DNA of 64,000 nt from Aurantiacibacter sp. D1-12 (GTDB lineage Bacteria; Pseudomonadota; Alphaproteobacteria; Sphingomonadales; Sphingomonadaceae): positions 682,001-746,000 of the forward strand of contig NZ_JAPJZJ010000001.1 of assembly GCF_028858515.1 (NCBI RefSeq). The letters run 5' to 3'. A program made the translations under genes and the position numbers. Below the pieces are notes generated by a model. The model had not been told where the DNA came from and did no database searches. It saw only the letters and a program-made list of their open reading frames with translations. The first letter of the stretch is position 1. Each line of letters begins with the position of its first letter. Positions 9,243 through 18,820 of this stretch are shown piece by piece.

Positions 9243-10139
9243 ATGGCACCGCCTTCGGCACAAAGATCAGGTTCGAACAAGAAGGCGCAGCTTGGCCGCT
9301 TCGCCGGCTATGTCTTTGCGAGCCTTGGCGCCACAATTGGCGCGTTGCTCTTGATCATCTCGCTCTGGCGCCCAGAAACGTTCTACGGTTTGCGCAGCAT
9401 GGCGACAGATGCAGCTGCGCCTGTTGGTGAAGCCGGAGCGACGGGACGCGTTGGCTCACGCAGTTTCTTCGAAGCCATCGCCGGGTATTACGACGCGGGC
9501 TCCCGCAATGCCGAACTGGAGCGCGAGAACGAAGTCGCGCGCGTGCGGCTAGCCGAAATGCGCGCGCTGGAGCAGGAGAACGAGCGGTTAAAGGCACTTC
9601 TCGGGCTGAGCGAAGGCGAAATCACACCCGTTGCCACGGGCCGACTTATCGGTTCGAGTGCGGCAAGTACCCGGCGGTTCGGATATCTTGCGGCTGGTCG
9701 TGATCAGGGTGTGGCGGTGGGCATGCCGGTTACCTCCCCAATGGGCCTTGTTGGCCGCATTCTAGAGGCCGGAAGTGATACATCGCGCGTACTTCTCCTG
9801 ACCGACGTCGAAAGCATCGTCCCCGTCCGCCGGGCGACCGATGATGTCGTCGCATTTGCGGAAGGCCGCGCTGACGGTTCGCTGCGCATCCGGTTGATCA
9901 ATCTTGGCATCAACCCGCTTGAACAGGGTGACATCTTTGTCACCTCTGGCGCGGGTGGACTTTTCCGCCCCGGAGTAGCCGTGGCCGTGGTAACCGAAAT
10001 CACAGACGATGGTGCAATTGGTCAGCTCTTGAGCAATCCGGCTGCCACCGATTTCGTGATCGTCGAGCCGATCTTCGAGCCGGAGGCGATTGAAGCTGCA
10101 GACGCCCCTCTGCTCTCAGAGCAGGTCGCGGAAGACTGA
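9243..10139 (+). CDS. mreC: Rod-shape-determining protein MreC
   Basis: 298 residues. A short cytoplasmic N-terminus and one transmembrane helix (~22-45, YVFASLGATIGALLLIISLW) are followed by a coiled coil (~80-112, RNAELERENEVARVRLAEMRA) and the periplasmic beta domain (GRLIGSSA, AVGMPVTSPMGLVGRI, GDIFVTSGAGGLFRPGV). MreC links MreB to PBP2 in the elongasome. The stop overlaps the mreD start (TGATG). Confidence 0.96.
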   Translation: MAPPSAQRSGSNKKAQLGRFAGYVFASLGATIGALLLIISLWRPETFYGLRSMATDAAAPVGEAGATGRVGSRSFFEAIAGYYDAGSRNAELERENEVARVRLAEMRALEQENERLKALLGLSEGEITPVATGRLIGSSAASTRRFGYLAAGRDQGVAVGMPVTSPMGLVGRILEAGSDTSRVLLLTDVESIVPVRRATDDVVAFAEGRADGSLRIRLINLGINPLEQGDIFVTSGAGGLFRPGVAVAVVTEITDDGAIGQLLSNPAATDFVIVEPIFEPEAIEAADAPLLSEQVAED

Positions 10140-10693
10140 TGGAGCGGCTTAACCCCAATTCGCGCAGGGATCAGTTCGGTAGCAAGATCAATCGGGTGCA
10201 TTCGCCCGTTTTGGCCTATGGCGTTCCGTGGCTGACGATCCTCTTGGCTTCGCTGGCACCCATGTTGCCTCTGATTGCCTCTGCTCCGCTTTTTCCGCCA
10301 CTCGGATATCTCTTCCTCCTTGCCTGGCGCGTGCTGCGCCCCGGAATCCTGCCAATGTGGGCCGGACTGCCGCTGGGGTTTTTTGACGACCTCTACTCTG
10401 GCCAACCGTTAGGTTCAGGTATCCTGTTGTTCTCGCTTACCATGATTGTGCTCGATTTGATTGAGTTACGCTTCCCCTGGCGTGGCTTTTGGCAGGATTG
10501 GGGCGTCGCAGCGGTCTGCACGGTAACCTACCTGATCCTTGCGGCGATGTTCTCCGGGGCGAGCCTGCCTTGGATTAAGCTGCCGCTCATTCTGCCGCAG
10601 ATAGTGCTTGCCATCATGCTGTTTCCGGTAGTCGCCCAGATCGTTGCCCTGCTCGATCGCTTGCGCCTGCGCCGCGTCAAGAAGATCGGTTGA
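10139..10693 (+). CDS. mreD: Rod-shape-determining membrane protein MreD
   Basis: 184 residues, mostly hydrophobic with about five transmembrane helices; contains the family's PxLGYLFLLAWRVLRP and GLPLGFFDDLYSGQPLGSG region. Function in the elongasome is assigned from the fold and its strict position between mreC and mrdA. The start codon overlaps the mreC stop. Confidence 0.95.
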   Translation: MERLNPNSRRDQFGSKINRVHSPVLAYGVPWLTILLASLAPMLPLIASAPLFPPLGYLFLLAWRVLRPGILPMWAGLPLGFFDDLYSGQPLGSGILLFSLTMIVLDLIELRFPWRGFWQDWGVAAVCTVTYLILAAMFSGASLPWIKLPLILPQIVLAIMLFPVVAQIVALLDRLRLRRVKKIG

Positions 10694-10697
10694 GGCG

Positions 10698-12725
10698 ATG
10701 GATCGCAAGAACACTTCCAGCTCGCTTCGGCAAACCTTTGGCAGGCGGAGCTTCATCGTGGGCGCAATCCAGGGTGGCATTGGCTGCCTGCTTGCCGCGC
10801 GCATGGGCTACATCGCAGTGGCCGAGAACGAAAAGTACACGCTGGAAGCGGAGAGCAACCGCGTCAATTTGAGCCTGATCCCGCCGCGCCGCGGCTGGAT
10901 TCTGGATCGCAATGGCTCACCGCTCGCCTCCAACCGCGCGGATTTCCGGGTCGACATCATCCCGGAACGGGTGCGCGATCCTGACGCCACCGTCGATCTA
11001 CTGAGCGAGCTTCTCAATTTCTCCCCCGACGAAACAGAAGACCTGCGCTTCCGCCTTGAAGAGAGCCGCGGCTTTGCAGCTGTTCCGGTTGCCAACGGAC
11101 TCGAGTTCGACAAGTTTGCGGCTGTGAGCGTCCGCTTGCCGGAATTGCCCGGCGTTGTGCCGCAGCGCGGATTTTCGCGCTTTTACCCCACCGGCGCATC
11201 GGTCGGGCACCTGCTCGGGTATGTCGGTGCGCCAAGCCGTGAAGAGTACGAAGCAGAACCACAACCGCTGTTACTCACCCCCGGCTTCAAGATGGGTAAG
11301 GATGGCATTGAGCAACAGTTTGAGGCCGAACTGCGCGGCATCCCCGGTGCGCGCCGCGTGGAAGTCACCGCCTCTGGCAGAATCGTGCGCGATCTGGAGA
11401 CGCGTGACGACGTGCAAGGGGACGCTGTCCAGCTGACAATTGACGGACCGCTGCAGGACTATGCCGCGCGCAGGCTTGGTCTCGAGTCCGGATCGGTGGT
11501 CGTCATGGATTGTCTGACCGGCGACCTGCTCTGCATGGCCAGTATGCCGAGCTTTGATCCGAACAGTTTTTCAGACGGTATCGGGCGGCTCGAATACTCA
11601 ATGCTCAGCGAGAACGAGCGAGTGCCGCTGCGGAACAAAGTATTGCAGGGCCTCTATCCTCCAGGATCAACGGTGAAACCCACTGTCGGCATGGCACTGC
11701 TCAGCCAAGGCATCGATCCTGACGAGACGGTTTTTTGCGGAGGCGGTCTGCGGGTCGGAAACCGCGTATTCCGGTGTTGGAACCGCAGGGGGCACGGCCA
11801 TACCGATCTCGGCAAGGCGATTTATCAGAGCTGCGACGTGTACTTCTATGCGATGGCACAGCGCACCGGTATGTGGCCCATTGCGGAAGCATGCAAGCAA
11901 TACGGAATGCAGCAGCAGTTCGATCTGCCTGTAGTCAGCCAGTTCTACGGCACGGTCCCCGACCCGGACTGGAAGCTGGAAAAGTACGGACGCGAATGGG
12001 CCGCATTCGATACCGTCAATGCAACCATCGGCCAGGGCTATATGCTTGCCAGTCCGCTTCAGTTGGCGGTGATGGCAACCCGCCTCGCGACATCCGAAAT
12101 GGTCACGCCCCGCTTGTTGATGCGCAACGACAGGCCGCAATTTGCGAGCATGGGGGTCAGCAGCGAATACAAGACCTATGTGCGACAAGCCATGAGCGAT
12201 GTTGTCAACGGCCCGGGCACAGCAGGCCGGGCACGCCTGCCGGTCGAAGATGTGCTTATGGCCGGTAAAACGGGAACCGCACAGGTCGTTGGGCTGAACA
12301 TTTCGGACGGTCGCAGCGGCCCGTGGCGCTATCGTGACCACGGCCTGTTCATCTTCTTCGCTCCGTTCGACAATCCGCGCTACGCTGGCGCGGTCGTGAT
12401 CGAGCATGGCGGCGGTTCGGGCGCAGCCTATCCCGTGGCGCGCGACGTCATGACCTTCCTGCTCGATCCGCAAAGAGGTCTCGATGCGCTTCATGCGCTG
12501 GAGGCTCAGTGGGGTGGAACGGCACAGCAACGGCTTGACCGGCAGTATGCAGCCTACGCTGCAGCTCAGGGTGTGGATCTTCCTCCTGCCCCGCCTCCGG
12601 TCACTCTCGCACGGCAGGTTGATGCAGAGGCACGCGCTGCGGCGGCGGAACCCGACGAAGCCACGACCGAAGCGGTCACGCCTCGCGATGAGGCCAACCC
12701 GCGTTCGCAGGATTCAGTCACGTGA
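10698..12725 (+). CDS. mrdA: Penicillin-binding protein 2 (elongation transpeptidase)
   Basis: 675 residues from ATG 10698, just after the mreD stop and with GAGG upstream. One N-terminal transmembrane helix (FIVGAIQGGIGCLLAARMGY), a dimerisation/pedestal domain (RGWILDRNGSPLASNRADF), then the transpeptidase domain with S-T-V-K (in PPGSTVKPTVG), S-C-D (QSCDVYFYAMA) and K-T-G-T (AGKTGTAQV). It cross-links sidewall peptidoglycan with RodA. The ~60-residue Ala/Glu/Pro-rich cytosol-unrelated C-terminal tail is longer than in E. coli. Confidence 0.97.
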   Translation: MDRKNTSSSLRQTFGRRSFIVGAIQGGIGCLLAARMGYIAVAENEKYTLEAESNRVNLSLIPPRRGWILDRNGSPLASNRADFRVDIIPERVRDPDATVDLLSELLNFSPDETEDLRFRLEESRGFAAVPVANGLEFDKFAAVSVRLPELPGVVPQRGFSRFYPTGASVGHLLGYVGAPSREEYEAEPQPLLLTPGFKMGKDGIEQQFEAELRGIPGARRVEVTASGRIVRDLETRDDVQGDAVQLTIDGPLQDYAARRLGLESGSVVVMDCLTGDLLCMASMPSFDPNSFSDGIGRLEYSMLSENERVPLRNKVLQGLYPPGSTVKPTVGMALLSQGIDPDETVFCGGGLRVGNRVFRCWNRRGHGHTDLGKAIYQSCDVYFYAMAQRTGMWPIAEACKQYGMQQQFDLPVVSQFYGTVPDPDWKLEKYGREWAAFDTVNATIGQGYMLASPLQLAVMATRLATSEMVTPRLLMRNDRPQFASMGVSSEYKTYVRQAMSDVVNGPGTAGRARLPVEDVLMAGKTGTAQVVGLNISDGRSGPWRYRDHGLFIFFAPFDNPRYAGAVVIEHGGGSGAAYPVARDVMTFLLDPQRGLDALHALEAQWGGTAQQRLDRQYAAYAAAQGVDLPPAPPPVTLARQVDAEARAAAAEPDEATTEAVTPRDEANPRSQDSVT

Positions 12726-13837
12726 AGGGTCAGATCACACTTCCGGCGCCAATTGCCGACTTTCCCTGGCGGGTGGTAATCCCGCTGACACTGCTCGTCG
12801 CATTTGGCGCCGCGGTCCTTCACTCGGCAGCCGGTGGGTCAATGGATCCTTACGCTTCATCCCACTTGATCCGCTACGGCGTGTTTCTGGTCGTTGCACT
12901 GGTAATCTCATACTTCCCCCGCGAATGGGCAGGTTATGTCGCCATCCCAGCTTACATCGCCATTCTCGTCCTGCTGGGAGCGGTTGAAGTGGCAGGTCAA
13001 CTGGGAGGCGGAAGCCAGCGTTGGCTCGAGTTGGGATTCATGCGGCTGCAACCGTCAGAGGTCATGAAGCCGGGCATTGTGCTACTGCTGGCGGCCTACT
13101 TCCACAGCCTGCCGGCCGCGATGATCGGGACCTGGCGTGCCATTTTGGTGCCGTTGGGACTAATTGCGCTGCCTATGGCATTCGTCCTCTTGCAGCCCGA
13201 CCTCGGCACATCGCTCGCCATCGCCTTTGGCGGTGTGGTGGTAATGTATCTCGCAGGCATCCCGCAGAAATGGTTTATCGGCGGCGCTGTCGCAGCGATC
13301 GTGGCTACACCACTACTCTACCTTTTTGCCCTGCAACCCTATCAACAGCGGCGCGTCACGACCTTCCTTGATCCCACACAAGACCCACAGGGTGATGGCT
13401 ATCACATCATCCAGTCGCAGATTGCGATTGGATCAGGCGGAATCTCGGGCAAGGGGTTTGGCGAAGGATCACAGAGCCAGCTCGACTATCTGCCCGAACC
13501 GCACACTGATTTCGTTTTCGCAACGATGGCAGAGGAATGGGGGCTGATCGGAGGCTTGTTCGTCTTGCTAATCTTCGGAATCGTGTTGCGTTATGGAATG
13601 CTGGTGGCACGCGATGCAAAGGATCGCTTCTCCCGCCTCCTTGCCGCCGGTCTTACCGCGACGATTTTTTTCTACGTAGCCGTCAATCTGCTGATGGTGA
13701 TGGGCTTTGCACCGGTGGTCGGGATTCCCCTTCCCTTCATGAGCCACGGCGGGTCTTCCATGATGACAAACATGCTCTGCGTAGGCGGCCTGATGATGGT
13801 CGAGCGATGGAACCGGCAGACCAATACGGTGATTTAG
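12722..13837 (+). CDS. rodA: Peptidoglycan glycosyltransferase RodA (SEDS)
   Basis: 371 residues with about ten transmembrane helices. SEDS signatures include LGGGSQRWLELGFMRLQPSEVMK, LLQPDLGTSLA and VGIPLPFMSHGGSSM near the C-terminus. RodA polymerises glycan strands from lipid II and works with PBP2. The GTG start overlaps the mrdA stop (GTGA), indicating translational coupling. This gene ends the mre/mrd operon. Confidence 0.97.
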   Translation: MKGQITLPAPIADFPWRVVIPLTLLVAFGAAVLHSAAGGSMDPYASSHLIRYGVFLVVALVISYFPREWAGYVAIPAYIAILVLLGAVEVAGQLGGGSQRWLELGFMRLQPSEVMKPGIVLLLAAYFHSLPAAMIGTWRAILVPLGLIALPMAFVLLQPDLGTSLAIAFGGVVVMYLAGIPQKWFIGGAVAAIVATPLLYLFALQPYQQRRVTTFLDPTQDPQGDGYHIIQSQIAIGSGGISGKGFGEGSQSQLDYLPEPHTDFVFATMAEEWGLIGGLFVLLIFGIVLRYGMLVARDAKDRFSRLLAAGLTATIFFYVAVNLLMVMGFAPVVGIPLPFMSHGGSSMMTNMLCVGGLMMVERWNRQTNTVI

Positions 13838-13937
13838 GCAGGCCGCTGCAATCTCCCTCTTTTCAGCGCGGAGAAACCCGCTATATGAGCGCCTCCCCGC
13901 GATTCGTCGCCGGGATCGCCAGCATTATTGCCGGTAT

Positions 13938-14013
<76 letters not shown>

Positions 14014-14024
14014 TCCCTTCTCAC

Positions 14025-15308
14025 TCAACTGCTGGCAGATGCCACGAGCTTTGGCGTGCGGTCGCCTTTGCCGATTTTCGGCGCCACGCGGACCTGGTTC
14101 TTACCTGCATCCTTGGCAACATAGAGTGCAGCGTCGGCGCTGGAGAGGAGCTCTGCCGATGCGAGCGCGCAGCCAGGCATGGTCGAAACACCGATCGATG
14201 CAGAGACCTGGCAGTCGTGAGTCTGGGAAAGCGCCGCAATACGTGACCGAACATTCTCCGCACGCTCCGCTGCTTCACGCAGGTTGCACTCCGGCAAGAT
14301 CACGAGCAATTCCTCACCGCCATGACGGCATACTATATCGGAAGGCCTGACCGCCCCGACCAATTGCGCAGCAACATCCTTCAACACGGCATCGCCTTTG
14401 GCATGGCCATGCTCATCGTTCAGCTTCTTGAAGTTATCGAGATCGATCATCATGGCCGCAGTCGACTGTTCCTTGCGCCGCGCCATCGCCGCAAACCGCT
14501 CGAGAGCGTCTTCCATATAGCGTCGGTTGTAGAGGCCCGTCATCGGATCGCGCAGTGACTGCGTACGCAGCTGCTCGCGGAGCGATATATTGGACAGGGC
14601 GAGAGAGGTGGAATCCGCCAAGGCACGGGCAATCTTCCGCGCACGATCAACGTTCGTACAATTCCCTCCGCGATCGGCCAGTATCAGCAGCCCGTACACC
14701 GTACCGCGTGCAATCATCGGCACTTCGATACTCGCCACTTCGCCTATATAATGGGAGCAGCACAACGCCTGGTCATGGCATTCGTTCAGATGGTCCTTGC
14801 CGCGCTTCAAAGCCCAACAGTTTGCCGGAGTGAGCGAAGCCACCGGGTCGTATCCTTCCGGCATGTCCCATGCATTCACAAGATCAAGGCGATCACGCGA
14901 ATTGTTGAACGCATAGAGCGCCCCGCCACAACCGGGGAGGAGACGACGGCTTGTCGCCCTCAGGACATGGGCGGCGTCGTCATTTGTGTCCGCGCTTTGC
15001 AATGTGTCTGTCAGACCGAATAATTCTTCGACCTGCTCTCTCGATTCTTCCATTCGAGCTGCCGCACCTTCCTGATCTGCAATCTCCGCCTGGCGCAGCG
15101 ATGAGAGAAGGAAGGAGGAACCAATTGCGACCATCAAACTGAACAAGGTCGAGGCGAGGGCGATGGTGAGCAGGCTCCCGTCCACAAGATACTCCATCAA
15201 GGAACCGACAACCGCTACGAATAGCGACATGCGCAGCGCCATCCGCGCGTAGACGATAAGTCCGCCTCCGATGATCTCTCTCAAACTCTGGATAGCGTTA
15301 GTGTGCAC
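14025..15308 (-). CDS. Membrane diguanylate cyclase (GAF-GGDEF)
   Basis: 427 residues from GTG 15308, chosen because AAGGGGAG lies about 4 bases before it (an in-frame GTG at 15329 lacks this). Two transmembrane helices (~15-75), a short coiled coil, a GAF-like domain (~95-235, with NCWALKRGK and Cys-rich CHDQALCCSHY) and a GGDEF domain (~250-415). The active site reads GGEEL, and an RxxD inhibitory site (RPSD) lies five residues before it, so it should make cyclic di-GMP from two GTP and be product-inhibited. The Cys/His cluster in the GAF domain could bind a ligand or metal (inference). Confidence 0.9.
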   Translation of the reverse strand: MHTNAIQSLREIIGGGLIVYARMALRMSLFVAVVGSLMEYLVDGSLLTIALASTLFSLMVAIGSSFLLSSLRQAEIADQEGAAARMEESREQVEELFGLTDTLQSADTNDDAAHVLRATSRRLLPGCGGALYAFNNSRDRLDLVNAWDMPEGYDPVASLTPANCWALKRGKDHLNECHDQALCCSHYIGEVASIEVPMIARGTVYGLLILADRGGNCTNVDRARKIARALADSTSLALSNISLREQLRTQSLRDPMTGLYNRRYMEDALERFAAMARRKEQSTAAMMIDLDNFKKLNDEHGHAKGDAVLKDVAAQLVGAVRPSDIVCRHGGEELLVILPECNLREAAERAENVRSRIAALSQTHDCQVSASIGVSTMPGCALASAELLSSADAALYVAKDAGKNQVRVAPKIGKGDRTPKLVASASS

Positions 15309-15436
15309 AAAGCTCCCCTTTGGGATCACTCATAGGCGCAGGACATGAACATCACCGCGCAGTTGCACAGGGAATTGTACCTAACTCCTCATACGCACAT
15401 TATTTGCGATACCGCCTCGACTAGACTCCCAAGCTG

Positions 15437-16438
15437 ATGCATGCCTTGAGAATGCTTCGCATCCTGCACTCTTTCTTGTTGACCCTGCTTTTGCTCATGC
15501 TGTCGCCGTCCACAGCAGTTGCCCAGACAGCAGATGATTGGGCATTGGTTGAAGCGCAAGATGTACGACTTGGGCGCATTGCCGGACTCATCATGACCGC
15601 AAACGCTTCGCTTTGCCGCGATCTGATGCCGGGGACCGGCATGGTCCTGCACAGTCGGGATCAATATCGCTCGGATGGCGCGGATCGGCGGTTTTCCAAT
15701 GGCGCAGTTGCCGTTTCGGCGGTGGTGCCGGGCTCTGCGGCTGCACAAGCTGGTGTGGCGCGCGACGACGGGTTGATAGCGATCAATGGCCGGGCAATCA
15801 GCGAACTACCTCAACCCGAGACAGGGAACCTGCGGGAACTCGTGTTTGATCTGCTTGCCTCACATCCCGTGGATCAACCACTCAGTCTGACTATAGCACG
15901 AGCGGGGGAGCAAAGAACTGTGACGATATCTGCTCCGCCCGCATGCCGAAGCCTTGTCGAAATCCGTCTCGGCAATGGTCCGCGTGCGATTTCTGACGGA
16001 CGGGTGATCCAGATCCGTTTCGACTTTGCCCGGTCTGTGAGCGATGAAGAACTTGCAGTCATCTTTGCACACGAGCTGGCGCACAGCGTCCTTGAGCATC
16101 GCCGCCGGAAGGAAGATGCCGGAATTGCTGTCGGTTTCATGGGAGAATTAGGCCGCAACCAGCGTGCCAACCGACAGGCCGAGGTCGAGGCGGATCGGCT
16201 TTCGGTGCATCTCCTCGCCAACGCGGGTTATGATCCGGGGGCGGCTCCGGTTTTCTGGCGCACAGGTAGTGGGCGCGAGTTGGGGGGCGGCCTACTCGGC
16301 AGCACTATCTATCCTTCGAACACGGCGCGCGCCGAATTGCTCGAAAACGAGATCGCTATGTACCTGCCGCTAGGGCGCGGGCCAAGCTGGCCCGGTCACC
16401 TACTGATCATGCGCGATCGTTCATTCAGCTTGGATTGA
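15437..16438 (+). CDS. Secreted M48-like metalloprotease with PDZ domain
   Basis: 333 residues with a signal peptide (cleavage after AVAQ, ~residue 30). A PDZ-like segment lies at ~95-170 (VVPGSAAAQAGVARDDGLIAING). The zinc protease motif HELAH is at ~213-217, with a second motif EVEADRLSVHLL giving the third ligand Glu. The domain order PDZ then HExxH is reversed relative to many PDZ proteases. Probable periplasmic peptidase; substrate unknown. Confidence 0.82.
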   Translation: MHALRMLRILHSFLLTLLLLMLSPSTAVAQTADDWALVEAQDVRLGRIAGLIMTANASLCRDLMPGTGMVLHSRDQYRSDGADRRFSNGAVAVSAVVPGSAAAQAGVARDDGLIAINGRAISELPQPETGNLRELVFDLLASHPVDQPLSLTIARAGEQRTVTISAPPACRSLVEIRLGNGPRAISDGRVIQIRFDFARSVSDEELAVIFAHELAHSVLEHRRRKEDAGIAVGFMGELGRNQRANRQAEVEADRLSVHLLANAGYDPGAAPVFWRTGSGRELGGGLLGSTIYPSNTARAELLENEIAMYLPLGRGPSWPGHLLIMRDRSFSLD

Positions 16439-16447
16439 GCAATCACC

Positions 16448-16966
16448 CTACCCGCGCCGCGCCTTCTCCGGCGCCTCGCTGATATCGATGTAATGCCTGT
16501 CGAAGTAGGTAAGCGGCGTTGCATCCTCGCGGTGGCTCGCGGCGATGAGCTCTCCCACAAAGATTGTGTGGGTCCCGAAAACGTGTCGATTCGCAACCGA
16601 GCAAATCAGGCTCGATTGGGCAGTTTGCAGCACCGGGACGCCATGCTGCTCCTCCCAATCGCCAACCGAAAAACGATCGGCCTCAGGGATCATGAAGTGA
16701 TCCGCCACATCGCGATTGGATAGGCCAAGCACGTTCACGCAGAACCGCTCCGCCTCTGCCATCGGATCGTGCAGCGAGGCACCACGATTGATGCATGCAA
16801 GAAGCGAGGGGGGCGAAAAGCTCAGCGAACTCACCGCAGTGGCAAGAATGCCGTAGGGTTTGCCATCATTGATTGTCGTGACAGCATAGACAGTCGCCGC
16901 AACATGGCGCATGGCCTCACGGAAGGAATCTGTCAGCTCGGCTTCGCCTTTTCCTGTCTCCGTCAT
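16448..16966 (-). CDS. Flavin reductase family protein (NADH:FMN oxidoreductase-like)
   Basis: 172 residues of the flavin reductase-like split-barrel family: FREAMRHVAATVYAVTT, GILATAVSSLSFSPPSLLACIN, RFCVNVLGLSNRDVADHF and the C-terminal HVFGTHTIFVGEL then PLTYFDRHY. Members reduce FMN or FAD with NAD(P)H for partner monooxygenases. It is divergent from the riboflavin gene at 17071 and shares its palindromic control region, a natural link between flavin supply and use. Confidence 0.88.
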   Translation of the reverse strand: MTETGKGEAELTDSFREAMRHVAATVYAVTTINDGKPYGILATAVSSLSFSPPSLLACINRGASLHDPMAEAERFCVNVLGLSNRDVADHFMIPEADRFSVGDWEEQHGVPVLQTAQSSLICSVANRHVFGTHTIFVGELIAASHREDATPLTYFDRHYIDISEAPEKARRG

Positions 16967-17019
16967 TCTTGCTCATTGGAGGTGGATTCTTCTTGGCGCA
17001 AGAGGCAATTCCCAGAAGG

Positions 17020-17059
17020 AATGTGATGAATTGCACTTGCGATCACATTTTAATGTGAT
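17020..17059. promoter_or_regulatory. Three-half-site operator between flavin reductase and HTH-RibBX
   Basis: Three perfect 8-base half-sites: AATGTGAT at 17020-17027, ATCACATT at 17042-17049 and AATGTGAT at 17052-17059. The last two form a perfect inverted repeat with a 2-base spacer; the first is a direct repeat of the third 32 bases (about three helical turns) away. TTGCAC at 17031-17036 could be a -35, with a -10 overlapping the third half-site. The site ends 11 bases before the ribB-type start and is 54-93 bases upstream of the divergent flavin reductase. The obvious candidate ligand is the HTH domain of the adjacent protein (inference). Confidence 0.65.
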
Positions 17060-17070
17060 ATGCGGTTTAC

Positions 17071-18321
17071 ATGAGCGATATTATCATAGAAAAAGTCCGC
17101 AATATCATAGACTCCGGCAAAATGACTCGTGCCGGGCTGGCCCGGGCAGCTGGGCTGCATGCCAATACTCTGCGCGATTGTGCCGAAGATGGGTGGAATC
17201 CGACGACTGAGACTCTCAACAAGCTCGATCGCTTCCTCTCCGAAAATGACGATACGCCAGTACTTGTCGGGATTGAGGAGATCATCGACGAGGCTCGCAA
17301 TGGCCGGATGTACATCCTGGTCGATGACGAAGATCGGGAGAACGAAGGCGACCTGATTATCCCGGCGCAGATGGCAACACCCGCCGCCATCAATTTCATG
17401 GCGACTCATGGACGTGGCCTCATCTGCCTCTCACTTGATCGCGCGCGGGTCGACACACTCGGCCTGGAGCCGATGAGCCGCAACAATCGTGAAAGCATGC
17501 AGACCGCCTTCACCATCTCCATCGAGGCGAAGGAAGGTGTGACCACCGGCATCTCCGCCGCAGATCGTGCTCGCACTGTCTCGGTAGCGATAGATAGCGG
17601 CAAAGGGCCGGACGATATCGTGACACCGGGCCATGTCTTCCCGCTCACCGCACGCGATGGCGGTGTCCTTGTCCGCGCTGGCCATACCGAAGCAGCGGTC
17701 GACATATCGCGGCTCGCCGGCCTCAACCCCTCTGGCGTGATCTGCGAGATCATGAACGAAGACGGCTCAATGGCGCGGCTTGATGATCTGATCGCCTTTG
17801 CCCGCCAGCACGGGCTCAAGATCGGCACTATCCGCGATCTGATTGCCTATCGCATGCGCAACGATCACCTTGTAGAGCGCGGCGACGAACGCGCTTTCGA
17901 AAGCGATTACGGCGGCAGCTGGCGGATGATCACGTACCGCAACAAGGTTTCCAATAACGAGGCCTATGTCCTTCAAAAAGGACATGTTATTCCCGGCGAG
18001 CCCACCCTCGCCCGTGTCCACCCGATCTCGGTCTTTGATGATGTACTGGGCGAACCGGGCCCGCGCAAACGCACGCTTCAGCGCGCAATGCAGGCCGTGG
18101 GAGAGCATGGTTCGGGCGTCATCGTCATCCTTACCGGGCGCGTCGGTTCAAGCACAAACTGGACCTCGGAAGACGAGCTACGCAACGTCGGAATCGGTTC
18201 GCAAATCCTGGCCGATCTGGGCGTGCATGATATGATCCTACTCACCAACTCGCAGCCGAATGTCGTTGCAATCGAAGGTTATGGCCTGAATATTGTCGGC
18301 CACCACCCGATACCGGAGTAA
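17071..18321 (+). CDS. ribB: HTH-RibBX fusion: 3,4-dihydroxy-2-butanone-4-phosphate synthase
   Basis: 416 residues in three parts. Residues ~5-58 are an XRE-like helix-turn-helix ([12 protein letters not shown], then [12 protein letters not shown]). Residues ~65-275 are RibB with the catalytic [34 protein letters not shown] and [11 protein letters not shown] motifs; RibB converts ribulose 5-phosphate to the four-carbon riboflavin precursor. Residues ~285-416 align with GTP cyclohydrolase II, but the zinc-binding cysteines are absent ([16 protein letters not shown] where RibA has Cys residues), so it is a RibX-type degenerate domain and RibA must be supplied elsewhere. The start codon is 11 bases after a palindromic operator, suggesting autoregulation. 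ribH follows 8 bases later. Confidence 0.9.
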   Translation: MSDIIIEKVRNIIDSGKMTRAGLARAAGLHANTLRDCAEDGWNPTTETLNKLDRFLSENDDTPVLVGIEEIIDEARNGRMYILVDDEDRENEGDLIIPAQMATPAAINFMATHGRGLICLSLDRARVDTLGLEPMSRNNRESMQTAFTISIEAKEGVTTGISAADRARTVSVAIDSGKGPDDIVTPGHVFPLTARDGGVLVRAGHTEAAVDISRLAGLNPSGVICEIMNEDGSMARLDDLIAFARQHGLKIGTIRDLIAYRMRNDHLVERGDERAFESDYGGSWRMITYRNKVSNNEAYVLQKGHVIPGEPTLARVHPISVFDDVLGEPGPRKRTLQRAMQAVGEHGSGVIVILTGRVGSSTNWTSEDELRNVGIGSQILADLGVHDMILLTNSQPNVVAIEGYGLNIVGHHPIPE

Positions 18322-18329
18322 CATACCCG

Positions 18330-18749
18330 ATGGCCCATTTCCTGATCGTCGAAGCGCGGTTCTATGCGCATCTGAATGACATGCTGATTGCTGGCGCCAA
18401 AGGCGCTTTGGAGGCGGCTGGCCATACAGTGGATGTTATCACCGTGCCCGGAGCGCTTGAAGTACCGGGTGCGATTGCGCTCGCAGCGGATAGCGGCAAG
18501 TATGACGGCTTCGTCGCCCTCGGCGTGGTGATCCGTGGAGAGACTTACCACTTCGAAATCGTGGCTGAAGAAAGCGCGCGAGGCATCATGGCACTGACGA
18601 TTGACGGGATCGCCATCGGCAATGGTATCCTGACGACAGAGAACGAGGAGCAGGCGATTGTTCGCGCTGATCCGGCGCAAAGCAACAAGGGCTCAGGTGC
18701 TGCCGTGGCCGCGATGCGGTTGCTGGAGCTGCGCGGACAGTTCGGGTGA
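18330..18749 (+). CDS. ribH: 6,7-dimethyl-8-ribityllumazine synthase
   Basis: 139 residues. Condenses the RibB product with the ribityl pyrimidine to lumazine, the penultimate step to riboflavin. Family motifs are [34 protein letters not shown] (with the catalytic His) and [14 protein letters not shown]. It lies 8 bases after the HTH-RibBX gene and is probably co-transcribed. Confidence 0.95.
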   Translation: MAHFLIVEARFYAHLNDMLIAGAKGALEAAGHTVDVITVPGALEVPGAIALAADSGKYDGFVALGVVIRGETYHFEIVAEESARGIMALTIDGIAIGNGILTTENEEQAIVRADPAQSNKGSGAAVAAMRLLELRGQFG

Positions 18750-18803
18750 TTTTGCACCACCGCAACCCGGCCATGTAATCACCCCTTCCCCAGCAACCGG
18801 AAT

Positions 18804-18818
18804 GTTCCTATTATGTTC
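18804..18818 (+). promoter_or_regulatory. SOS (LexA) box GTTC-N7-GTTC with embedded -10
   Basis: GTTC at 18804-18807 and GTTC at 18815-18818 separated by 7 bases: the alphaproteobacterial LexA box. The spacer plus flank contains TATTAT (18809-18814), a good -10 element, so LexA binding would block it. A transcription start about 7 bases on falls at ~18821, which is the first ATG of the polymerase gene. Confidence 0.75.
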
Positions 18819-18820
18819 CG

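Noticed and set aside
17022-17048. CRP/FNR site (TGTGA...TCACA)
   Set aside because: The half-sites are separated by 17 bases instead of 6 (or 4 for FNR), so the spacing does not fit.
16967-17070. FMN riboswitch before the riboflavin genes
   Set aside because: The interval is too short and AT-rich with protein-type half-sites; no RFN-element conserved blocks are seen.
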